DNA of 43,281 nt from Stenotrophomonas maltophilia (lineage in GTDB: Bacteria > Pseudomonadota > Gammaproteobacteria > Xanthomonadales > Xanthomonadaceae), in contig NZ_RXLZ01000043.1 in NCBI RefSeq assembly GCF_003970865.1, forward strand, positions 1 to 43,281, given 5' to 3'. Positions 16,012-23,362 of the stretch are shown here, in pieces. Below the pieces are notes generated by a model, which worked only from the letters and a program-made list of their open reading frames with translations, made no database searches and was not told the origin of the DNA. The position numbers and the translations under genes were made by a program. The first letter of the stretch is position 1. The number at the start of each line of letters is the position of its first letter.

Positions 16012-16248
16012 TTACTTTTCTTTGTACGCAAAGAAAAGTAACCAAAAGAAACGTTCCGCCAGCCGCGAGCCGATGCTGCGCATCGGTGCCCTGTGCTCCT
16101 CGGCCCGTCGAGGGACGGCGCGGGAACTCGCTGCGCTCAGACACCCGCGCCTCTTCGCCCTCGCCGGACCTGCGGTGCTCGGCTCGCTCAAGGCGGACTG
16201 GAAGGTCAAGATCAATAGCAAGAGCATCCACGCATGGCGTGGATCTAC
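16012..16248 (+). repeat. Composite 3'-end repeat, copy B (downstream of the cyclophilin gene)
   Basis: It opens with a perfect 14-bp-stem hairpin at 16012-16043 (GTTACTTTTCTTTG, loop TACG, CAAAGAAAAGTAAC). A diverged version of the body of copies A and C follows, keeping CCGCGAGCCG, CTCGCTGCGCTCAGACA and CTCGGCTCGCTCAAGGCGGAC. It ends in a SMAG palindrome at 16226-16248. It points the same way as the cyclophilin gene and starts 50 bases after its stop. Confidence 0.8.
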
Positions 16249-16466
16249 TGAGTGCGGCTGTGGCATTTGATCTGGGTCCGCCTTGAGCGAGCCGAGCATC
16301 GCAGGGGAATCAGGGGTGAAGAGGTGCCGATGTCTGAGCGCAGCGAGTTCGGCACCGTCCCCTGATTCACCGAGAAGCGCAGGGGACCGACGTGTGAAGC
16401 ACGGCGGCTCGCGACCTGGCGGCGTGTTTCTTTGGTTACTTTCTTTGCACGAGCAAAGAAAGTGAC
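16226..16466 (-). repeat. Composite 3'-end repeat, copy C (downstream of the EamA gene)
   Basis: Read on the minus strand, it starts with the hairpin at 16435-16466 (13 pairs, one G-U, loop of six) and runs through a body very similar to copy A to the SMAG at 16226-16248, which it shares with copy B. It starts 66 bases after the stop of the minus-strand transporter at 16532. Copies B and C therefore make a large imperfect inverted repeat that fills most of 15963-16531. No gene is supported there. Confidence 0.8.
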
Positions 16467-16531
16467 ACCTCCCCGCAGGCGCGGAAAAGACCTGCCTGGC
16501 AGCGCCCGGCACTACCAGCGCTTCGGCACCC

Positions 16532-17404
16532 TCAGCCCTTCTGACTCACCGCCACGCTACCCAGAATCAACGCACCGGCAATCAGCATCTGCAACGTCAC
16601 CGGCTCACCCAGGAACAACCACGCAAACGCTGCGCCGAACAGCGGAATCAGGTAGGTCACCGTCGACGCGCGTGACGGGCCGATACGGCCGATCAGGCGG
16701 TAGAACATCAGGAACGCCACGCCGGTGCAGGCCACGCCCAGCGCGATCGCGGCGCCCCAGGCCTTGCCCGGAATCGCCGCCTGCGGCCAGTGGCTCACCG
16801 CCATCGGCAGCATCCACAGCGAGGCACACGACAGCGTTGCCGCCGCCGCGGCTGCCGACGGCAGGCCGGTCATGTGCCGCTTCACCAGGTTCACGCCCAG
16901 GCCGTACAGCAGCGAAGCCGCCGCACCGGCCAGCACTGCGGTACCGATGCTCAGGCCAGAGACCTTGGCCGTGGCCAGCACCACCACGCCGGCGAAGCCC
17001 ACCAGCAACGCGCCGGCGCGGCGCATGCCAATCTTCTCGCCGAAGAACAGGAACGCGATCAGCGCGGCAAACAGCACGGTCATCGCATTGCAGATCGCAC
17101 CGATCGCGGCCGGTGCCTGTTCGGCCGCGTAGGCAAACAGCACGAACGGCAGCGCCGAGTTGATCAGGCCGATCGGTGCCAGCCACAGCCAGCGCCGCGG
17201 CGGGAACTGCGCGCGGGCGCGCCACAGGAACGGCAGCAGCACCAGCGCGCCCAGCACCAGCCGCACCTCGACCAGCGCGAACGGGCCGAACGACGGCACC
17301 GCCACCCGCATGAACAGGAACGAGCAGCCCCAGATGGCGCCCAGCAGGGTCAATTCCAGCGGCGTGCGCCAGTCGCGCTCGGCCGCCTGTGGGACCGCAT
17401 TCAT
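16532..17404 (-). CDS. EamA/DMT-family transporter
   Basis: The 290-residue product has about ten membrane segments in two repeated EamA halves (about 14-140 and 150-285). Examples are LLGAIWGCSFLFMRVAVPSFGPFALVEVRLVLGALVLL in the first and RIGPSRASTVTYLIPLFGAAFAWLFLGEPVT in the second, the latter holding the conserved P-x-x-x-x-x-x-x-LGE region. These drug/metabolite transporters export small metabolites or drugs; the substrate is unknown. I chose the start at 17404 because GGAGG lies upstream on the minus strand and the first helix follows directly. It is divergent from a LysR gene 115 bases away, which is probably its regulator. Confidence 0.92.
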   Translation of the reverse strand: MNAVPQAAERDWRTPLELTLLGAIWGCSFLFMRVAVPSFGPFALVEVRLVLGALVLLPFLWRARAQFPPRRWLWLAPIGLINSALPFVLFAYAAEQAPAAIGAICNAMTVLFAALIAFLFFGEKIGMRRAGALLVGFAGVVVLATAKVSGLSIGTAVLAGAAASLLYGLGVNLVKRHMTGLPSAAAAAATLSCASLWMLPMAVSHWPQAAIPGKAWGAAIALGVACTGVAFLMFYRLIGRIGPSRASTVTYLIPLFGAAFAWLFLGEPVTLQMLIAGALILGSVAVSQKG

Positions 17405-17422
17405 GCCCTGCCTCCGTCCATC

Positions 17423-17445
17423 GTCTGTTCCTCGCCAAGGCAGAC
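17423..17445. promoter_or_regulatory. Candidate LysR operator in the divergent gap
   Basis: GTCTG (17423-17427) and CAGAC (17441-17445) form an outer dyad enclosing an inner CCT...AGG pair. The site lies between the EamA and LysR genes, where LysR proteins usually bind. A TAGTAT at 17480-17485 could be the -10 box of the LysR gene. Confidence 0.35.
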
Positions 17446-17519
17446 AGGATCGGGCGCAGACGCCCGCCGCACAAGCGCGTAGTATCGCTGCCAGCCACAA
17501 ATATGGTTTGAGGCTCGAT

Positions 17520-18464
17520 ATGCAGCTACGCCCTTCCCTGCTCCCCGCACTGGCCGTGTTCGCGGTCGCCGCACGCCACCAGAACTTCGCCCAGGCCGCG
17601 CAGGAGCTGCACCTGACCGCCAGCGCGGTCAGCCACCACGTGCGCCGGCTGGAGGAGGTGCTGGAAACCCGGCTGTTCCTGCGCCACGCCCGCGGCGTGC
17701 GCCTGACCGCCGAGGGCCGGCAGCTGGCCGACGCCGCCAGCGCCGCCTTCACCGATGTCGCGGCGGTCGCCCATCACCTGCAGCCGGATGCCGACAGCGT
17801 GCCGTTGCGGATCACTACGCTGCGCTCGCTTTCCTACTGCTGGCTGCTGCCGCGACTGCCTCGCTTCACCCAGGCCTATCCACACATCCGCATCGAGCTG
17901 CACACGGGCAGCGGCCTGGATCGCTACGACGACAACGGGCCGGAAGTCGGCATCCGCTACGGGCTGGGCCAATGGCCGGGCTTGCGTGCACAACACCTGA
18001 TGGATGACTACCTGTTCCCGGTGGCCTCACCGGCGCTGGCCGGGGTCGAAGCACTGGTCGATCCGGCGCGCATCGCCGACCTGCCGCTGCTGACCGATCT
18101 GTCGCCGCAGGGCTGGCGCGACTGGTTCCGCCACGCCGGTGTGCGCCCACCGTCGCCGCTGCCGCCGATGCACACCTTCGCCGACAGTACCGATGCGATG
18201 CGTGCAGCGGTGTATGGCATGGGCGCGGTGCTGGCGCGCACCCACATCGCCCAGCCCTACCTGCAGCGCTACGAGGTGGTACGCCTGCCCGGCCCGGCGC
18301 TGAAGGCACGCTACGCCTATCACGTGGTGCATGCCGAAGGACAACCGCCGAGCCCGGCCGCGCGCCTGTTCATCGACTGGTTGCTGGAGCAGGCACAGGA
18401 CGAACGCACGCCGATTCCGGCATTGCCGGACAGCCTGCTCGGGCGCCCGGCCACGCGCGCCTGA
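17520..18464 (+). CDS. LysR-family transcriptional regulator
   Basis: The 314-residue product has the typical layout. The winged helix-turn-helix spans about residues 7-66 (LPALAVFAVAARHQNFAQAAQELHLTASAVSHHVRRLEEVLETRLFLRHARGVRLTAEG). A linker helix and a two-lobed effector domain follow (about 93-295, PLRITTLRSLSYCWLLPRLPRF onward). The set of features is closest to GcvA/AmpR-type regulators. I chose ATG 17520 because upstream extension runs into the divergent EamA gene. It likely controls that transporter in response to a small molecule; the effector is unknown. Confidence 0.93.
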   Translation: MQLRPSLLPALAVFAVAARHQNFAQAAQELHLTASAVSHHVRRLEEVLETRLFLRHARGVRLTAEGRQLADAASAAFTDVAAVAHHLQPDADSVPLRITTLRSLSYCWLLPRLPRFTQAYPHIRIELHTGSGLDRYDDNGPEVGIRYGLGQWPGLRAQHLMDDYLFPVASPALAGVEALVDPARIADLPLLTDLSPQGWRDWFRHAGVRPPSPLPPMHTFADSTDAMRAAVYGMGAVLARTHIAQPYLQRYEVVRLPGPALKARYAYHVVHAEGQPPSPAARLFIDWLLEQAQDERTPIPALPDSLLGRPATRA

Positions 18465-18533
18465 CTGCGCCCTCACCCGTTCTTTGCTTCACGCTGGCTA
18501 GGCTGCTGGCGAACCCCACAACGTACCTATGCC

Positions 18534-18827
18534 ATGGCCATGCTGCGACTGCGCATCACCGGAACCGAAGACGACGCCCGCGCTATCAGCGACCTGCTGC
18601 TCGGCCTGGAGGGCATCGAACATGTCGAGGAAACCGACGACCTGATGCCGCACATGGACGACGACGATTCCAGCTCGGCCGGGCTGTCCGACGACATCGG
18701 CCCGGGCATCCACGAACTGGAAGTTGAAGTCGGCAATGAAAGCACCGCGCAGAAGGTGCGCGATGCCGTGCAGGAACTCGCGCTGGAGCTGGATGTGTTC
18801 GTCGAGTACGAGTCCGACGAGGGCTGA
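18534..18827 (+). CDS. Small acidic protein of unknown function
   Basis: The 97-residue product begins MAMLRLRITGTEDDARAISD and looks like a small alpha-beta fold: a beta strand, a helix (DDARAISDLLLGLEGIE), an acidic loop with DDDDSSS, a strand (HELEVEV) and an amphipathic helix (TAQKVRDAVQELALELDV). That order resembles a ferredoxin-like or ACT-like half domain, but I cannot assign a family. There is an alternative ATG at 18540. TAGGCT near 18499 may be a -10 box. The stop codon sits inside the stem of a strong hairpin at 18822-18852. Confidence 0.7.
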   Translation: MAMLRLRITGTEDDARAISDLLLGLEGIEHVEETDDLMPHMDDDDSSSAGLSDDIGPGIHELEVEVGNESTAQKVRDAVQELALELDVFVEYESDEG

Positions 18828-18852
18828 TGCCGGCTGGCTGCCGGCATCAGCC
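18822..18852. terminator. Bidirectional terminator-like hairpin
   Basis: GGCTGATGCCGGC (18822-18834) pairs perfectly over 13 bases with 18840-18852 around a TGGCT loop. It includes the stop codon of the acidic protein and ends six bases before the stop of the convergent DUF4349 gene, so it could end both transcripts. T runs are poor on both sides. Confidence 0.6.
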
Positions 18853-18858
18853 TTCACC

Positions 18859-19674
18859 TCAGAGGTTGGGCGGCAGCTTGCGACGGCGGCGACGCCACCA
18901 CGCCCGCACACCCCAGGCCGCGATCAAGGCCAGCACTGCCACCGGCAGCAGCGCGGCAACAGCGCGGATCAGGAACGCAACGCTGGTGCTGAGGATGCCG
19001 CCCGATTCGCTCAGCGCCTCACCGATCTCGCTGCGACTGCGCTGGCCCGAGGTGGTGTCGAAGTGGATCGTCACCAGCTGCGTATCGATGCGCCGGCGCT
19101 GCTGCGCGGCATCCTTGCTGGCCTGCTCGACGCCCGCTTCGATCTCCGACAGGCGCGTGGTGATCGCCATCAGGTCTTCGATCTTCAGGTCCTTGCGGTC
19201 CTGGTAGGACAGCAGCCGCGCGTGTTCCTTCTCCAGCCTCGCCTTGGTCAGTGCCGTATCGGCCACCTCCTGCGCGAGGTCCTCGGCGCGCGTGTTGCGT
19301 GACTGCAGCGTGCCGCCTTCACCGGCCATCGCGATCAGCGGCTCGGTGCCCTTCGGCGCGATGCGCACCTTGACCTCGCCGCTGGGCTGCTCGCCGCTGC
19401 GCTGGTCTACCTGCAACACTGCACAGTCGCCGAACTTCGCGCTCTGGCAGGCCTGCGCCACCTGCTGGATGCGGGGTGCGATCTGCGCCGCTTCCAGCTG
19501 CACCTGCACATCGTGTTCGTAGGCGAGGAATGCGCCTTCCGGCGAAGCGACAGCAGCATCGGCCGCGGTGGCACCGGCCTCTGCCGCGCGCTCACCGTTC
19601 TTGGCACAGGCCGCCAGCGCCACCAGCAGCACCGGCGTCGCTATCACACGTGTCCACGCACGCAGCGGCCTCAC
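18859..19674 (-). CDS. DUF4349-type lipoprotein with coiled coil and C-terminal membrane helix
   Basis: The 271-residue product starts with a lipoprotein signal ending L-A-A-C (Cys23). A beta-rich region (FLAYEHDVQVQLEAAQIAPRIQQVAQAC) follows, then a long coiled coil (about 130-190, TRAEDLAQEVADTALTKARLEKEHARLLSYQDRKDLKIEDLM), another beta segment and a membrane helix near the C-terminus followed by RRRRRK. This is the DUF4349 layout; the function is unknown, possibly envelope-associated. I chose GTG 19674 because it overlaps the stop of the upstream GFA gene in GTGA and begins just before the signal peptide. The two genes are coupled. Confidence 0.85.
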   Translation of the reverse strand: MRPLRAWTRVIATPVLLVALAACAKNGERAAEAGATAADAAVASPEGAFLAYEHDVQVQLEAAQIAPRIQQVAQACQSAKFGDCAVLQVDQRSGEQPSGEVKVRIAPKGTEPLIAMAGEGGTLQSRNTRAEDLAQEVADTALTKARLEKEHARLLSYQDRKDLKIEDLMAITTRLSEIEAGVEQASKDAAQQRRRIDTQLVTIHFDTTSGQRSRSEIGEALSESGGILSTSVAFLIRAVAALLPVAVLALIAAWGVRAWWRRRRRKLPPNL

Positions 19675-20027
19675 AGTGCCGCTCCGTCGTAGGACATCAC
19701 CGCCAGCGTGCCCAGATCCACCTGCGGCACGCAGCGCACGTTCACTGCCACCATTGGCGTGCCGGTGCGCGGGTCCACCGCTTCGCTGTAGGGCGCGACG
19801 CCGCACTCACGGCAGTGGTGATGATCGATGTGGGCCTTGTTGAAGTGATAGGTGGCCACGTCCGCCGGATCGGTGCACAACTGGAACGCCTCGCGCGGGG
19901 CGAACCACAGCAGGCTGCCGCGGCGACGGCACATCGAGCAGTTGCAGTCGATGACGTCGCTGATCGGGGCTTCGGCCTGTACGGTGAATGCAATCCTGCC
20001 GCAATGACAGCTTCCCTGGTATTCCAT
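19671..20027 (-). CDS. GFA-family zinc-binding protein
   Basis: The 118-residue product follows the GFA (glutathione-dependent formaldehyde-activating enzyme) zinc fold, with SCHCGRIAF at residues 6-14 and CNCSMCRRRG near 29-38. The later HHHCRECGVAPY supplies more Cys ligands. Short proteins of this family are generally of unknown substrate and should not be called formaldehyde-activating enzymes without evidence. Its stop overlaps the GTG start of the DUF4349 lipoprotein. The start at 20027 is the only good one. Confidence 0.88.
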   Translation of the reverse strand: MEYQGSCHCGRIAFTVQAEAPISDVIDCNCSMCRRRGSLLWFAPREAFQLCTDPADVATYHFNKAHIDHHHCRECGVAPYSEAVDPRTGTPMVAVNVRCVPQVDLGTLAVMSYDGAAL

Positions 20028-20139
20028 GTCCTGCGCTCCGCTGGAGGGTCCGTGTCTGCGCCCATGGTAATCCTATGGCACGGGGACAAAGCAGCTCCGG
20101 GGCCCTATGCTCGGGGTTTGACCCTGTACAGGAACGCCG

Positions 20140-21948
20140 ATGCGCCCGCATCTTCTTGCCCTCGCCCTGGTCGCCGCCCTGGCCGGTTGCCAGCCGGCCG
20201 ACGCCCCGACCAACGCTTCCACCCCGGCCACCAGCCAGCAGGCTGGTGACGCGGCGGTCGATGCCGCCTTCGCCGATCTGTCCAAGCGCGCCCTGGACAC
20301 CTGGATGCAGCTGTCGCCGGTCAGCGCCACCCAGATCGGTGACCACCGCTACGACAGCGAGCTGGACGACCTCAGTGCCGCCGGCCAGCAGAAGACCGTA
20401 GCCGCCTACAAGGCGCTGCTGGGCGAGCTGGACAAGATCGACGTGGCCAAGCTGGGCCGCGAGAACCAGGTGGACGCGGCGATCCTGCGCAACCAGCTGC
20501 AGTCGGAAATCTGGAACGCCGAAGTACTGCAGTCCGGCAAGTGGGACCCGCAGCTGTACAACGGCATCGCCGGCAGCGCGATCTACGGCCTGATGGCGCG
20601 CGAGTTCGCGCCCCTGCCGGAGCGCCTGAAGTCGGCCACCGCGCGCATGGAAAAGCTGCCGGCGATCTTCGCCCAGGCCCGCGAGAACCTGGATCCGGCG
20701 CGCGTGCCGAAGATCCATGCCGAGACGGTGGCCAAGCAGAACAAGGGCATCCTCAGCATCGTCGATACCTTCATCACCCCGCACATCGGCGAACTGCCGC
20801 AGGCCGACCAGCAGCGCCTGCAGGCCGCCATCGACGGCCTGAAGAAGGCCGTGGACGAGCAGCAGACCTGGCTGGACAAGACCCTGGTGCCGAATGCCAA
20901 GGGCGACTTCCGCATCGGTGCGGAAAAGTACGACCAGAAGCTGAAGTTCGCGCTGAGCTCCTCGCTGTCGCGCCAGGAGATCGGTGAGCGTGCACGCGCC
21001 GAACTCAAGCGTGTGCGCGAAGACATGTACGGCATCGCGCAGACCGTGCTGAAGGACAAGCCGGGTGCGCCGGAGATGCCGGCCCAGCCGACCGACGAGC
21101 AGCAGCAGAAGGCCATCGAAGCTGCGCTGGAACTGGCCTACGCCGACAAGCCGGCACGCGACAAGGTCGTCGACGATGCCAAGGCCGCACTGGAGCAGTC
21201 CACCGCGTTCGTGCGCGAGCACGACCTGATGACCCTGCCCGACGCGCCGGTGGACATCATCCTGATGCCGGAATTCCAGCGTGGCGTGGCCGTGGCCTAC
21301 TGCGATTCACCGGGCCCGCTGGACAAGAACCTGAAGACCTTCTACGCCGTGTCGCCGATTCCGGACGACTGGAACGACAAGCAGGTCGACTCGTTCCTGC
21401 GTGAGTACAACTCGCGCATGATCCACCTGCTGAGCATCCACGAAGGTACTCCGGGCCATTACCTGGAAGGCTGGCACTCGGCCAAGTTCCCCTCCACCCT
21501 GCGTGCGGTGCTGCGTTCGGGCCTGTTCGCCGAAGGCTGGGCGGTCTACACCGAGCGCATGATGCAGGAGCAGGGTTACCTCAACAACGACCCGCTGTTC
21601 CACCTGGTGCAGCTGAAGTTCTACCTGCGCACGATCTCCAACGCGATCCTCGACCAGGGCGTGCACGTGGACAACTGGGATCGCGAGAAAGCGATGCACC
21701 TGATGACCCACGATGCGTTCCAGCAGGAAAGCGAAGCCTCGGGCAAGTGGGTGCGCGCGCAGCTGACCTCGGCGCAGCTGCCGACCTACTTCGTCGGTGC
21801 GCAGGAACACTTCGACACCCGCAAGGCGATGCAGGACAAGCTGGGTGACAAGTTCAACCTGAAGGCCTATCACGACCAGATGCTGTCCTACGGCGCACCG
21901 CCGGTGCGTTTCGCACGCCAGCTGATGCTGGACCAGCCGATCGAGTGA
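20140..21948 (+). CDS. DUF885-family lipoprotein, probable zinc metallopeptidase
   Basis: The 602-residue product has a lipoprotein signal with Cys17 after L-A-G and a Thr/Ala-rich linker. A large helical DUF885 domain follows. The C-terminal part holds HEGTPGHYLE (His434, Glu435, His440), an HE-x4-H zinc-site motif, followed about 25 residues later by FAEGWAVYTERMM, which carries the third ligand Glu. This arrangement is that of carboxypeptidase-like DUF885 enzymes anchored in the envelope; substrates are not established. TATGCT near 20105 and AGGAACG before the ATG give plausible expression signals. A strong intrinsic terminator follows. Confidence 0.9.
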   Translation: MRPHLLALALVAALAGCQPADAPTNASTPATSQQAGDAAVDAAFADLSKRALDTWMQLSPVSATQIGDHRYDSELDDLSAAGQQKTVAAYKALLGELDKIDVAKLGRENQVDAAILRNQLQSEIWNAEVLQSGKWDPQLYNGIAGSAIYGLMAREFAPLPERLKSATARMEKLPAIFAQARENLDPARVPKIHAETVAKQNKGILSIVDTFITPHIGELPQADQQRLQAAIDGLKKAVDEQQTWLDKTLVPNAKGDFRIGAEKYDQKLKFALSSSLSRQEIGERARAELKRVREDMYGIAQTVLKDKPGAPEMPAQPTDEQQQKAIEAALELAYADKPARDKVVDDAKAALEQSTAFVREHDLMTLPDAPVDIILMPEFQRGVAVAYCDSPGPLDKNLKTFYAVSPIPDDWNDKQVDSFLREYNSRMIHLLSIHEGTPGHYLEGWHSAKFPSTLRAVLRSGLFAEGWAVYTERMMQEQGYLNNDPLFHLVQLKFYLRTISNAILDQGVHVDNWDREKAMHLMTHDAFQQESEASGKWVRAQLTSAQLPTYFVGAQEHFDTRKAMQDKLGDKFNLKAYHDQMLSYGAPPVRFARQLMLDQPIE

Positions 21949-21972
21949 TCGCGCCGGTGTGAGGTGAAACAG

Positions 21973-22003
21973 AACGGCCCGGGGAAACCCGGGCCGTTTT
22001 TTT
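21973..22003 (+). terminator. Intrinsic terminator after the DUF885 gene
   Basis: AACGGCCCGGG (21973-21983) pairs perfectly over 11 bases with 21988-21998 around a GAAA loop, and the transcript continues into a run of T (21997-22003). This is the clearest Rho-independent terminator in the window. Confidence 0.92.
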
Positions 22004-22026
22004 GTTCGGCGCCCCGGGATGGCCCC

Positions 22027-22085
22027 ATCCACGCATGGCGTGGATCTACTACCCGCCTGCCAGTAGATCCACGCCATGCGTGGAT
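22027..22085. repeat. Inverted pair of SMAG palindromes (GTAGATCCACGC type)
   Basis: An inverted unit at 22027-22049 and a forward unit at 22063-22085 lie tail to tail across 13 bases between two convergent genes. The units are identical in sequence, so they form either two hairpins or one long stem. Confidence 0.88.
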
Positions 22086-22090
22086 GGCAT

Positions 22091-23314
22091 TCAATTCAGC
22101 GCGCGATGCAGCAGGCGCTCGAACTGCACGTCACTGCATCCATACTGCCCACACCCGGGAAGGGCGAGCTCCACCCGACCGGGTGGCTGTACATCGTTCA
22201 ACGGCAGCGCATCACGCAGTTGCGCGGTGGTCGGGTAGACGTAGGCCAGGCGGAAACGCTCACCACCACTTTGGCGATCACGCCAACGCTCGAACTGCAG
22301 CAGACCACCGATCGGTGTCTTCTCGTATTGGCCCGGCAACGTGTAGTCCGTGATACCCAACGCCGCCAGCAGCGAACCGATATTGGAATCATGACCGACC
22401 AGCAGGCTCACCTTCGGCGATGCGGGATCTTCCAACAACGCATCCACGCGTGCCAGCAGCGGTCCGGCCACATCGCGCGCTACTTCGGGCGTTCCGAACA
22501 GGATGTCCTGGTAGCGGTTGCGGATCTGCGCCAGCGCCTGCCATTGCGCCTCGGTGGTCAACCGGCCCCAGCCTTCGCGGGGGATGCCACTGCCCTGGTA
22601 GTGCTCCATCAACAAGGCATCGACCAGCCCGCTGGCCAGGGCCAGTGATCCGGACGCGCGAGGCTCCTTGCCCGGTTCCGCACTGAAGGTGGTATCGGCC
22701 AGCGCCAGATGGCAGTTGCTGCGGCCCGTACATGCCGCCGACTGCGGGTAGAGGGTGATCCCCTCCACCACGGACAGTGCCGGTGCCAGATCGGATGCGG
22801 ACAGCGCCTGCTGCATCGCCGATACCGCACGTGTGCGGAACGCCGCGTCATCGCGGTGTACAACCGGGTCGAACAACGGATCTATCGTGCCCAGCGGCAT
22901 GCGCTGCTCGACCGCAACATGACAACCCGGGAAGGCACCGGCAACGAAGAACTGCGCGGTGGCCTGGGTGCGCTGCAGGCTGTTGGCATGGGCGTGGAAG
23001 TCAGCCGGCTGCGGGCAACCCGAGGCCGGCAACAGCTGCGCCTGACGCAGCCACTGGCCGATGTAGCGGCCCATGTAAACCTCCAGCACGCCGCCCTTGG
23101 TGGTCAGCTCGCCGGGGCCTACGTCCCAGCGTGGCCAGCGCTCCTGCGTCGCATGGGCCAGGGCGCCCGATGCCACCACCGGCGCGCGCAGGTTGTGGCG
23201 GCTGAGCAGGATGACCTGCTCGAGGGCTTCGCCTTCCACTGATGGCGATGCAGCGGCTGCGGCTGTGGCGACCAGTGCCAGCGCCAGCAGCAGGGGCCGT
23301 AGAGAACGAATCAT
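22091..23314 (-). CDS. agp: Periplasmic glucose-1-phosphatase-like histidine acid phosphatase
   Basis: The 407-residue product has a signal peptide (about 1-22, Ala-rich) and the histidine acid phosphatase fold. The phosphate-binding motif is SRHNLRAP with nucleophile His40; the Asn after His is the glucose-1-phosphatase variant (phytases have RHG). ELTTKGGVLEVYMGRYIGQWL and VGHDSNIGSLLAALG supply the remaining family motifs, including the HD proton donor. The close match to E. coli Agp over these blocks suggests cleavage of glucose 1-phosphate in the periplasm, possibly with some phytase activity. I chose ATG 23314 because the signal peptide starts there. The ABC transporter ends 44 bases upstream with a SMAG between. 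Confidence 0.88.
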   Translation of the reverse strand: MIRSLRPLLLALALVATAAAAASPSVEGEALEQVILLSRHNLRAPVVASGALAHATQERWPRWDVGPGELTTKGGVLEVYMGRYIGQWLRQAQLLPASGCPQPADFHAHANSLQRTQATAQFFVAGAFPGCHVAVEQRMPLGTIDPLFDPVVHRDDAAFRTRAVSAMQQALSASDLAPALSVVEGITLYPQSAACTGRSNCHLALADTTFSAEPGKEPRASGSLALASGLVDALLMEHYQGSGIPREGWGRLTTEAQWQALAQIRNRYQDILFGTPEVARDVAGPLLARVDALLEDPASPKVSLLVGHDSNIGSLLAALGITDYTLPGQYEKTPIGGLLQFERWRDRQSGGERFRLAYVYPTTAQLRDALPLNDVQPPGRVELALPGCGQYGCSDVQFERLLHRALN

Positions 23315-23339
23315 GCGGGTCTCCGACCCCAAGGGATGC

Positions 23340-23362
23340 ATCCACTCATGGCGTGGATCTAC
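23340..23362 (-). repeat. SMAG palindrome that supplies the ABC transporter stop codon
   Basis: On the minus strand the GTAG head (23362-23359) overlaps the end of the ABC transporter gene so that the TAG is its stop. The palindrome then fills the space up to the agp gene. One stem base differs from the common version. Confidence 0.85.

Noticed and set aside
16283..16465. Small open frame inside composite repeat copy C
   Set aside because: It follows the conserved repeat and ends in the hairpin, with no sign of coding selection visible from three copies.
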